From Terramyces sp. JEL0728 (lineage: Eukaryota > Chytridiomycota > Chytridiomycetes > Rhizophydiales > Terramycetaceae): a DNA stretch of 64,000 bases. Below are positions 21,716 through 30,916 of the stretch, in pieces. The DNA lies in contig JADIIU010000011.1 of assembly GCA_027603945.1 (NCBI GenBank), positions 62,001 to 126,000 on the forward strand. The letters are read 5' to 3'. The position numbers and the translations under genes are program-made. The notes beneath the pieces are model-generated. The model did no database searches. It saw nothing but the letters and a program-made list of their open reading frames with translations, and had not been told where the DNA came from. Numbering within the stretch: the first letter of the stretch is position 1; every line of letters starts with the position of its first letter.

Positions 21716-21725
21716 CTTTTATATA
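21716..21725 (-). promoter_or_regulatory. TATA box of the cyclin gene
   Basis: Minus strand TATATAAAAG, 27-36 bp upstream of the ATG at 21689; an excellent match to a metazoan/fungal TATA consensus. Confidence 0.65.
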
Positions 21726-21754
21726 TGCGCCACCAATGATGCTATCATACTATA

Positions 21755-21979
21755 ATGAATCATTTGATCATCCTTGTACCACAAGAATCCTCGTTCCTTA
21801 TCAGTGTCAATTGTTTGATGTCCGATCCGCTCGGATATTCAACTGAAGAGCGGTTAACCAAGATTCCTCGGCTAATTAGGGGGGATGTAGACACAGTTGG
21901 CAATTGCCTTTTAGCTTTACAGGCAATGAATTTGGGATCCAAGCTGTTGAAGAGTTTCTCAAATACAAATCAGCTGTAA
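21755..21979 (+). CDS. Hypothetical short open frame (74 aa)
   Basis: Starts [20 protein letters not shown] and ends [10 protein letters not shown], 17 bp before the GUF1 ATG. No domain recognised. A second frame in the same stretch ([20 protein letters not shown]) looks equally coding-like and runs into the GUF1 frame, so the true exon structure is unclear. It may be a small gene or an unsolved 5' exon. Confidence 0.25.
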   Translation: MNHLIILVPQESSFLISVNCLMSDPLGYSTEERLTKIPRLIRGDVDTVGNCLLALQAMNLGSKLLKSFSNTNQL

Positions 21980-21996
21980 AAAATTTGATTCTTAAA

Positions 21997-23988
21997 ATGA
22001 ATGGGAAAAAAATATTTCAGTTGATATTTAAAAGATTCAGCTCGAGGCAGATTGAAATGCACGAATATCCTCCAGAAAAAATACGGAATTTCAGCATTAT
22101 TGCCCACATTGACCATGGGAAGAGCACACTGGCTGATAGACTTTTGGAGCTTTCTGGGACAATCCAAAAGACTAAAGAAAACAAGCAGGTCCTGGATAGC
22201 TTGAAAGTGGAAAGAGAAAGAGGAATCACAGTCAAAGCCCAAGTAATATTCGTTAATTAGACCGTCTCTATGTTTTACAAGTACAAGAATGAAAAATATT
22301 TATTGAATCTAATTGATACTCCAGTAATTGTTTTTAATTCAGGGTAGTTTGGCATTTACATAGGCCACGTTGACTTTTCATACGAAGTATCCCGCTCACT
22401 AGCAGCTTGCCAAGGGACGTTGCTGTTGGTGGACGCATGCCAAGGGATTCAAGGTAGCTATCATTAACCCAGCGCAAACCATCGCTAATTTCTATTTAGC
22501 CTTTGGCCAGGACTTGAAGATTATTCCAGTAATCAACAAAGTGGATTTACCTGCTGCAGATGTGGAAAAGACCAGTTCACAGATTGAGAATACTTTTGAA
22601 CTGGATACCAGTGGTATAAGAGGAATATCGGCCAAGACTGGGTTAGGAGTGGAAGCACTATTTCCAGATATAATAGAGAATATACCCGCACCAATTGGAG
22701 ATGCGAATGCGCCATTCAGGGCATTGTTATTTGACACCTGGTACGATAAATACGCTGGTGTCATTTGTTTGATTGCAATCAAGGATGGAAAATTGAAAAA
22801 AGGAGACAAAATCGTTTCTGGGTATACTAAACTCAGTTATGAAATCAGTGATTTGGGAATTATGTATCCACAAAGAGTTTCTTGTGAACAGTTATCTGCG
22901 GGACAAGTTGGATATGTTGCAATGAATCTTAAAAGTACCAGAGAAGCATCCATTGGAGATACGTTCTACAAACAAGGACAGCCCACCGAGTTATTCGCTG
23001 GATTCCACCCTGCGCAGAGTATGGTATTTGCTGGATTATTCCCGGTAGATTCTTCAAAGCACAGTGAATTGCAAGAAGCGCTGGATAGGCTAACTTTAAA
23101 CGATGCCTCAGTGTCGATTACAAAGGAAAACAGTGCTGCTTTAGGACAAGGATTTAGATTAGGGTTCCTCGGCACTCTACATATGGATGTATTTAGACAG
23201 CGACTGGAAGAAGAACATGACACGCCTGTAATCAATACCATGCCTACAGTGCCTTACATTATTCGATATACTAATGGTGAACAGGTAAAAATCAGAAATC
23301 CGTCTGATTTCCCTGAAAACGCATCCGCTACAAAAATTCAATGCTATCTTGAACCTATGGTAAACGGAACTTTTGTTGCGCCAGACAAATACCTTGGCAG
23401 GATCATCGAATTGTGTAATGTAAGTTGAACATTAATTATAGTCTCATAGGGGAGAACAATTAGATTGCTCTTATATAAGTGACAATCGCGTAATGCTGAA
23501 ATACAAGCTGCCTATGGCTGAAATTCTTACACAATTCTATGATCGTTTAAAATCATGCACATCTGGCTATGCAAGGTACTATCTCTTAATATAGTTTTGA
23601 TTATGAAGAAGCAGGATACGCAGAGGCAGATTTAGTCAAAGTAAATATCATGCTGAACGGTAAGCCGGTAGATGCGTTATCATGTATTACCCATCACAAT
23701 AATAGCGAAGTGGTAGCCAAGCAATGGGTACACAAACTCAAAAATGTCATTGAAAGGCAGTTATTTGAAATAGTTATTCAAGGAGCTGCCGGTGGTAAAG
23801 TATGCGCTAGAGAGACAATCAAGGCAGCTCGTAAAGATGTGACTGCCAAATGTTATGGTGGGGATATCACTAGAAAGATGAAATTGCTGGATAAGCAAAA
23901 GGAAAACAAGAAAAAGATGAAGAGAGTGGCCGGCGGTGTTGAGCTATCCCAAGAAGCATTCCTATCTCTAATGACAGATAATAAATAA
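21997..23988 (+). CDS. GUF1: Mitochondrial translation factor GUF1 (LepA/EF4)
   Basis: Ribosome-dependent GTPase of the LepA family, about 624 residues. An Arg/Lys-rich start ([20 protein letters not shown]) looks like a mitochondrial presequence. G motifs: [27 protein letters not shown] and [10 protein letters not shown]; the family-specific C-terminus reads [20 protein letters not shown] and [14 protein letters not shown]. Introns: 22243-22260 (18 nt, the shortest here), 22324-22342, 22344-22363, 22454-22472, 23420-23441 and 23576-23594. Introns two and three are separated by one base: restoring the invariant Gly of DTPGH needs G22343 as a 1-nt exon. Confidence 0.95.
22343..22343 (+). other. 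Predicted 1-nt exon of GUF1
   Basis: Between intron 22324-22342 (19 nt) and intron 22344-22363 (20 nt). G22343 plus GC at 22364-22365 forms the Gly codon of the invariant G3 motif DTPGH. A single 40-nt intron, or splicing only the first, breaks the frame or meets TAG at 22361. Confidence 0.7.
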
Positions 23989-24024
23989 TTTCAATCAGCT
24001 TTTTACTTTCGGACTTGCAATCTC

Positions 24025-24877
24025 ATGACTTTGGAGTACTTGGAGTGCCTATACTGCAAACTAGTAACCGTCTACTAACCAGTTATACAAGGACAAGAGA
24101 ATCAAGAACTACATTGACGGATTCATTAAACAAACCAAAAACAACATTGAATTATTTGATGACCAAAAGAACCAAATTGATCAACTGTACAAAAATATCG
24201 AGTTGCGAGATGGATTAGAATTTGATCTGGAAAAGTATCACGTTGAAATGGTTGCTTCACCGACCGTAAACGAATCTATGAAAGCCAATGTGCCATACCG
24301 ACCACCCCGATTTAAACCCCTGGCTAAAAAGGTAAAGCTAGAAGTGCCAGAGCCTCCAAAGGAAACCGAATCTTCAGCCGGGCTTAAAAAAGTGTCGTTA
24401 AGTGACTTTTTGGATAAAGACGAGACGGATGATGACCATTTATTACATACGAGTAATCACAGTCATAATAATACATATTCAAGGGGCTTGGGTTCCAGGA
24501 ACACTGATATCCAATTTCGGAATGGTGAATCTGTATCTGGGGCAAACGATATCCAAGCAGTTGACGACGAAGAAGTAGAAAGACTACTTTTTGCCCATTC
24601 AAACACAACAGAACCAACTAATACTAAAGATGCCATTGTAACTGAAAAGCCGCGAACAGCGCGCTGGAACAATTACAAGGAGGATGATAGCGACGACGAT
24701 TTGCCCAATAATAATATTTCTGTTCCAATAGTTGCGAAATTGTCAGCGAATGATTATAATAGCAACAGTAATCTCGTCAGCAATGTACCTACCGAAGAAG
24801 CAGACTTAAGCGGCCTGATTGATTTGTCCGGCAACGAAGAAATGTCTGCGCAGCAATTGCTAGATCTGTTCAAGTAA
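24025..24877 (+). CDS. Mte1/Dbl2/ZGRF1-like N-terminal domain protein
   Basis: About 277 residues after removing intron 24064-24082. The first ~75 residues (LEYLECLYCKLLYKDKRIK, YIDGFIKQ, NIELFDDQ, LRDGLEFDLEKYHVEM) follow the pattern of the small domain at the N-terminus of Mte1, Dbl2 and ZGRF1, which bind DNA recombination helicases. Then VPYRPPRFKPL and an acidic, Ser/Asn-rich tail. No helicase domain is present, as in Mte1. The family call rests on motif pattern read by eye, so moderate confidence. It would act in D-loop and homologous-recombination control (inference). Confidence 0.55.
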
Positions 24878-24902
24878 AGTTTCTTTTTTTATTATTTCAC
24901 AT

Positions 24903-26928
24903 TTAATCTTTATAATATCTGTTACGCTGTGGGGATGAAATGTATGGAGAGTCAGGTTTTGGGGAAATTGAAGCTGATCTATTTCTGTGTTTAGGTGAAG
25001 GCGTGTATGGTGATCTCTTCCTGTGGGATATTTCACTGCTTTCTGATGTGTATTTTCTTTGTTTTCTGCTATATTCTGGAGAATAGTCGTACCTGTCCTT
25101 GCTATACTTTGGAGATGGCTCTCTCGATCTTGAATAATGTTGGCGCTTTGGAGATGCTGCTCTGTTTGAATACTTTGGTGATAATTCCCTAGAATTTGAA
25201 TATGCGGTGTTCCTATAAGGTGGCGATGGCTCTCTAGGTTTCACTTGTCTTTGACTTTCCCTGGAATCATTTCCATATTCGTTATTACCAGTATGGTACT
25301 TTCCATTTTGTGCAATTTCCTTATGATTCGCAGTCCTTTCATTAAATTTACTAAGTTTTGGCTGTGAATGGGATCTCTTTAATGACAGAGGTAGACTGTT
25401 TGGCTGCTGGCGTTAGCTATGAAATACTTGCGATATATCTGGGGAAACTGCTGCATCCCGAATGTCGTGTAAAGTTACTGATTGCGACAGTTTCGAATCC
25501 CCGATGATCTTTTGCTGAGATTGAGAAGTCTCGGCAAAATTTGCTGTGGAAACGGAAGACGGTGCGTTGGGCACGTTTGGTTTAACTTTTTTCCTTTGTT
25601 TACCTTCAAATTCGTGCCAGTCTCCTTCTATTTTTGGTAATCTAAATTAGCAAGAAATACTCGTATGGCTCACACGGAAGCGGCAGTTCAGACGTAAAAT
25701 AAGGATGGGAAAGTGCTTGTTTTGCTGTAGGTCTAGCAGTAGGGCTTAATGCCAAAAGGGCATCGAGGAGCAGCACAAACTGCTTGCTTAATCCATACGA
25801 ATCATTGGAAAATTCTCGCACAAGGATTCTATCGCACAGAGGAAAGTTGACAAATTCATACCACGGAAGCGCGTTAATCTCTGGGAAATTGTCTGGTGTA
25901 GGCGAACCACATAGTTTAAATATTAGTTCGAGCTGTTCCAGTTCTGCTCTTCCTTGGAATATCGCATACTTGGTATAGAACTCTAATATAATGCAGCTAG
26001 AGTTAGGATTTGAAATACCCAGTGCTCCAGATATCCACAGCATACGTATAGTTGGTAGATCCAAGCAGCAGTTCTGGAGATCTATACCATAGCGTCACAA
26101 CCCTGTTTGTATATTGGTATCCTTCTTGCGGTACATCACTGTCCCTATCTAGGTGTATTCGACGCGCCAGCCCGAAATCAGCTATTTTCAAATACCCTTC
26201 ATTATTCAACAAGAGATTTGCCCCTTCCATTAATTATTCTCAAACCTTTTACATCACGATGTATGATTTGGTTTGCATGTAAATACGCCAACCCTTGAAA
26301 GAGCTGCTTTGAAAGACATTTAATATGCTCCTGACGATATACGACTACTGCATTATTCAGCACTCCCGTTAGATCATGATCCATGTATTCAAACACCATA
26401 TACATATCCATATTATCTATCCCTGCCGTTAAAAATACAAACCAGTGGTCAACGAAATCATCGCTTGCAACTCCACAATATTGGGGTGGTTTAATGAGCG
26501 TAATATTTCAATTTCTCTGAGCGCAGTAATAGGAAACTAGATTACCAAATAGTTACCCCATCACGGTTCTTTTCCTTTCCTTTATCATCCTCTTTCAAAT
26601 AAAGCTTTTTCAAAGCTACATATTTCCCCGTCAACTTATTTTTCGCTTTGAAAACCTGGCCATAAGTTCCTTCTCCAACTTGAGATCCGATATCATACAT
26701 ATTCATGTTCTTGTAAACAAAAAACTTGCGCAGCGTAGAAAAAGAAACCGCAAGTGGTTTAGTGGGCGATTTTGAAGTTGATAACGAACCTCTTCGATTA
26801 TTATTGCGTTTCTGCTCAAAAGTCAGTATTTTCGGTTTTTGGGGAGATGGAGGCTTTGGCCTGAACGACCTCTTATCTCCGGGATATCTTTTTCTTGAAA
26901 TATTGATTCCTTTATATTCATAATCCAT
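24903..26928 (-). CDS. CDK9/CTK1-type transcriptional cyclin-dependent kinase with Ser/Arg-rich tail
   Basis: About 633 residues. Kinase domain ~77-370 with [16 protein letters not shown], the cyclin-binding helix [19 protein letters not shown] (the PITALRE sequence of CDK9), [23 protein letters not shown] and [18 protein letters not shown] with the T-loop Thr. The C-terminal ~250 residues are Arg/Ser/Pro/Tyr-rich with repeated SPKYS and SREPSPKYS units, like CDK12/13-type tails that bind splicing factors. Introns: 26537-26556, 26423-26442, 26224-26245, 25997-26018, 25642-25660 and 25407-25427. Such kinases phosphorylate the RNA polymerase II CTD to release elongation. Whether it is the CDK9 or CDK12 orthologue is unsettled: helix says CDK9, tail and HRDxKGxN say CDK12/CTK1. 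Confidence 0.88.
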
Positions 26929-27012
26929 ATCTATTGTATAATCGCCCCTCGGATATTTGCCTAAAATGTTGAAAATTTTTTACTTGAAAATGCAAAGTCA
27001 AATCACAAATAT

Positions 27013-27683
27013 TTATTCTTTAATACCCCATTGGGCTTTGTAGCTGGTTATATCCGTAACTGCAGTTTCATAACCACCAATTTCTTTAAGATATTCCAAA
27101 ACGTCATCCAAGCTAACGATACAAACAACTTTGATTCCGTATTCCTCTTGCACTTGCTGGATTGCGCTCTTGTCAGTATCTTTCCCCTTTTCTTTTCTGT
27201 CGAGGGCAATCAATACCCCATTTAGGTGGGCACCATTATTCTTGATGATTTGGACAGACTCTCTGATCGCAGTGCCAGCAGTAATAACATCGTCAATAAC
27301 AACAATCTCCCCTTTTAGCGCAGACCCGACAATCATACCCCCTTCGCCGTGATCCTTTTGTTCCTTTCGGTTGAATGAGAACTGCGAATTTACTCCAAAA
27401 TCTTTGTATAAAGATACAGCCAAAGAACTGACCAGTGGGATTCCTTTATAAGCTGGTCCAAATAACACATCATAGTGTAATCCAGAATCTTGCAATGCCG
27501 CAGCATAAAATGAACCCAGTTGAGATAATGCTGATCCAGAAGCAAATAGCCCAGCGTTGAAAAAGTATGGTGAGATTCTCATTAACTTGAAGCTTACCTT
27601 CCGGATTTCAGAGTGAAAGAACCAAAAGTCAACACCTTGTTTTCAATGGCAAACTTGATAAATTGTTTCTGGTAATCCTTCAT
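27013..27683 (-). CDS. URA5: Orotate phosphoribosyltransferase
   Basis: Pyrimidine synthesis enzyme joining orotate to PRPP, about 216 residues, a normal stand-alone fungal-type length. Visible: [19 protein letters not shown] restored across intron 27578-27597, [23 protein letters not shown] loop, and the PRPP-binding motif [12 protein letters not shown]. The start codon is 26 bp from the divergent RPC11 ATG. Confidence 0.96.
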
Positions 27684-27709
27684 AATTTTTCAAAAATCAA
27701 AAAAAAATC
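27684..27709. promoter_or_regulatory. 26-bp divergent region between URA5 and RPC11
   Basis: A-rich 26-bp spacer between divergent start codons; no TATA box. Confidence 0.55.
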
Positions 27710-28070
27710 ATGTATTTCTGCCCAGTGTGTGCCAATCTGTTGCTAGTAGAGGAACAGGATGGAAATCAGTTATTCTGCCAAGGTACTCTCTATATCTTAC
27801 TCCAGCCTGTCCTTATGTCAGCAAAATATCTAAACCAATCAGTCAGAAAAAGGTTTTCAAGCCAAAGCAGGTGGACGATATATTAGGAGGAGATGATTCA
27901 TGGGACAATGTAGATTCAACAGAAGGTGATTATTGCTAATAGCAGCCTCTTGTCCGAAATGCGGGCACAACAGAGCTTATTTCATGTTGATTCAAATTAG
28001 ATCCGCAGATGAACCTTCAACTGCTTTTTACAAATGCTGTTCTTGTAGACATGACTGGAGAGAAAATTAA
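27710..28070 (+). CDS. RPC11: RNA polymerase III subunit RPC11 (Rpc10/TFIIS-like)
   Basis: About 105 residues, the usual size. N-terminal Zn ribbon (FCPVCANLL, then FCQACPYV) and the C-terminal TFIIS-like ribbon CPKCGHNRAYFMLIQIRSADEPSTAFYKCCSC, which carries the catalytic acidic pair (RSADEP) used for RNA cleavage by Pol III. The TEASCPKC junction is restored by a 20-nt intron (27926-27945); the first intron is 23 nt (27783-27805). Convergent with MED6, 15 bp between stops. Confidence 0.95.
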
Positions 28071-28085
28071 TATTTATTTATAATT

Positions 28086-28890
28086 CTATTTTGGAGCTAT
28101 GGCTTCTTTTTTCTTTTTGGAGGAGGTCAGTTCTTTCTTTTTCCTCTTTACTTTGGTTTCTGTGGGTGTCTCATCTGGCGGTGTAACTACCTGAGGTGGA
28201 GTCTCCACTTCCTTAACTGCTTCAACTTTGAAGGTATCCACTATAATCTTGTCCATTTGGTTCTGAAATTCCAGCGCGATTCTCTGGTCATTGACAGATG
28301 TCAACGTGGCATTCTTGTCGTTGGTGTTTGCTGCTTCAATCAGCTCTTTGCGGGCTCTAAAGTCAGGGGTAAATACTTTTTGATTGCTGGTTCATCACTT
28401 ATCCATCGATACCCCTGCAGCGGATGGAATTTGGAATCCTCCATGCCAATATCAAAAGCTTTGTTCAAGTAAAACAGCGAAGTCATCTTTTTTAGTAAAA
28501 ATTACAGTTCTATTCGTCAACACTGAAGAAAGCGATGGCGCTTGGTATATTGTTCCTTCAATTACATAGTAGATTGCCAGTAATTCCGCTTTTGTCAAAA
28601 AACCAAAAACCTCTTGTTTCCGAATATATTTGCGATTTTTTGATAACAAAATAAGATGGCTGGTATGTGAAATACCACAGATCGTATTTGATACCCGTCA
28701 TTTTTGTGTGATCCAGCTGCGTTACTTGCAGATCGTTGAAACGGGCTTGCATCTTTAATTGTTCATCAATACACGACACATCGTAAAACTGAGACTTTGA
28801 AAAGTATTCAATGATATTGAGCTCATGCAAACCGAATGCCTGTAAAAATGCAGTGTCCTTAAATGAAACGCTCGTTAATTCTTCATCCAT
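28086..28890 (-). CDS. MED6: Mediator complex subunit 6
   Basis: Head-module subunit of Mediator, about 247 residues. Visible: ELTSVSFKDTAFLQAFGL, IIEYFSKSQFYD, EQLKMQARFN, the MTGIKYDLWYFTYQPSYFVIKK block, YYVIEGTIYQAPSLSSVL and the downstream helix TSLFYLNKAFDIGME with a Lys-rich end. Introns 28589-28610, 28487-28505 and 28357-28376. At first sight the frame shifts at a run of six A, but a 22-nt intron just downstream explains it. Confidence 0.9.
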
Positions 28891-29163
28891 TAGATTAGTT
28901 TTCAAAAAAAGTAAACCTGTGAACACATTCGCTTAAGATTGATTCTATCCCTGCAGGAAATGCCATGTAGTAAGGTTCGAAAAGCCAAGTGGTCAAATAC
29001 GTTCTCGATTCAGCTAGCAATGTCTCATGACTTTCAAATGGCACCAATAATATTCAGGAGTGATTGAGCGTCTCCGGCATAGTTTAAAAAGAGTATTCGA
29101 AAACACACGTGGATTTTAGTGCTATTGTTCGTCGGGGATACCTCATTCTTTTTTATCAAACTG
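28891..29163. other. Divergent region with an unassigned coding-like segment
   Basis: Between MED6 and DMA1. On the minus strand, about 28925-29060, an open frame reads VPFESHETLLAESRTYLTTW and on to MAFPAGIESILSECVHR, ending at a GT at 28921 followed by CTAATC. It looks coding but its upstream exon could not be found, so no gene is called. Confidence 0.3.
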
Positions 29164-30858
29164 ATGGAGTCAAACAGCCTAAGGACTGCATTTAATTCCC
29201 AGCAGCATAGAACATTTGCAGCGAATGCCCAAAAAGAGGAAGATTCGGACGCACCGACAAATGTACCTCCAACCTGGACTGACAACAGCGAAATGATTCA
29301 GATGGATGATAATCAAGAAGCATTTCCTGGACAGCAAGATAGTGGAGATGATCATGGAAGTTTGGATGCCAACAACGAAGAACACGAAAGAAATAAAAGT
29401 GTCGGGCCAGAAGACGTGTTTCATTCAGCTGCAGGACAGGCACAACCTCTTCCCTTGGAAATTTTACCTGGGCCAGAAGCTCAAGAAGCTCCAAAGGCTG
29501 TGTTAGTGAATGAAAACGCACTGTTAAGATTCCAGCTGATCCCTATATCCGAGACTCCAGGAAAAGCTGCTGTTGGCGAAGTTTTGGAAAGAAAGATTAA
29601 GCCTGGACTAACAATTAAAATCGGCAGACAAATTGTTAGAGACGGACAAACGACAATAAAAGGCAACAAAAAAGCAACCGAAATAGATATTTGGTTCACG
29701 TCAAAGGTTGTCAGTAGATTACATGCGGAAATCTGGACAAAAGACGGACAAGTAATTATATTTAAATATAGTTATGTATAAAAGACGTCGGAAGTTCTTC
29801 AGGGACATTTTTAAACAAGATGAGGCTGTCCCCGTCAGGAAAGGAATCGCGACCATACCCATTGAAGCAAGGAGATGTGTTGCAATTTGGAGTGGATTTT
29901 AAAGGAAAATCCGAGAGTAATTGTTTTTGATGTTAGCTGTTGACGTATACCGCGCAATGGTATTGAAACTAGGATTTTTCGATCAATCGTGGTTAGCAAG
30001 TCAAAGAGCAAATGCAAATCCGCAAAGGTAATTTCAAGTAACAATAAGATTTTCTGCAGCTCTGAAATCTCTTTTGGCAGCTACCAATCCTTACGGAAAT
30101 AAAGACTCTGAACAAACTGACACTGGCGCTGAAACAGAATGCTGTATTTGTTTAGGGTCAATCGCGCCATTCCAGGCATTGTTTATTGCACCATGTTCGC
30201 ACTGCTACCACTATAAATGTGTTGGATCAATTATTGCACAATCGCCAATGTTCCAATGTCCTTTATGTAGACAGGTAGCAAACTTGACTGCGAGTGTAAG
30301 CTCAGAATCACTACATGCCGATAACGAAGCGTATATTGAACTACCATCTATTACTGGTATATTTTACCTAATGCAGCACCTATTGATTTTTCCGAAGATG
30401 CCGCAACCCCATCTGCCGCTCAAGCTCCGTCATCGCGAAGAGGTTCAAATGCAAATGTGAAGCCTCAAGGAAAAAGGATGAGCATTATCCAGGGACTTGG
30501 CATGTTGGGAATACGTCAACATCAAGAGGCGCCAGGACCATCCAACTCTACATCCCCAACACCTCCCCAAAATGCAACCACTTCCCCTACAGAAAATTCG
30601 GGGGCTAATTTACAGAGAAAAGCCAGCAAAAAACGTACCTTTAGTATGAAGATCCAAAACTTTTTAGGCAGAAAAGAAAATGCCGACGGTGTGCCTCACT
30701 TTGATGAAAATGAAGACCCAGGTAGAAACCCAATGGCCAATGTCCCGCGTACTTCTCACGTTGTACCTGGAGAACAACCTCAGGCAGAAATACCAGGCGA
30801 ATCTGCCCAAGCTCAAGCTAAGAATGAAAATAATAATTTGGTAAATGCAGAAAACTAA
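29164..30858 (+). CDS. DMA1: FHA-RING E3 ubiquitin ligase, Dma1/Chfr-like
   Basis: About 537 residues. Disordered acidic start, FHA domain about 145-240 ([10 protein letters not shown], the phosphopeptide-binding [34 protein letters not shown]), then a RING finger near 305-350 ([26 protein letters not shown]) and a disordered tail. FHA followed by RING in this order is the fungal Dma1/Dma2 arrangement, used in mitotic checkpoint and septin or spindle-position control. Introns 29752-29771, 29917-29936, 30028-30048, 30357-30376. Confidence 0.9.
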
Positions 30859-30916
30859 ATTAATAAATGTGATCTATTTGCACTTCAAAGGAAAAAGTAT
30901 ATTACAAAAAGGTTGG

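Noticed and set aside
22324..22363. Single 40-nt intron in GUF1
   Set aside because: It would shift the frame and destroy the invariant DTPGH motif; all other introns are 18-23 nt.
27926..27945. 17-nt intron in RPC11 ending at 27942
   Set aside because: The 20-nt alternative gives TEASCPKC, matching the family spacing exactly.
28600..28660. Apparent frameshift in MED6 at a run of six A
   Set aside because: A 22-nt intron at 28589-28610 joins ...YSETR to AELLAIYY in frame and fits the MED6 family, so no frameshift is needed.
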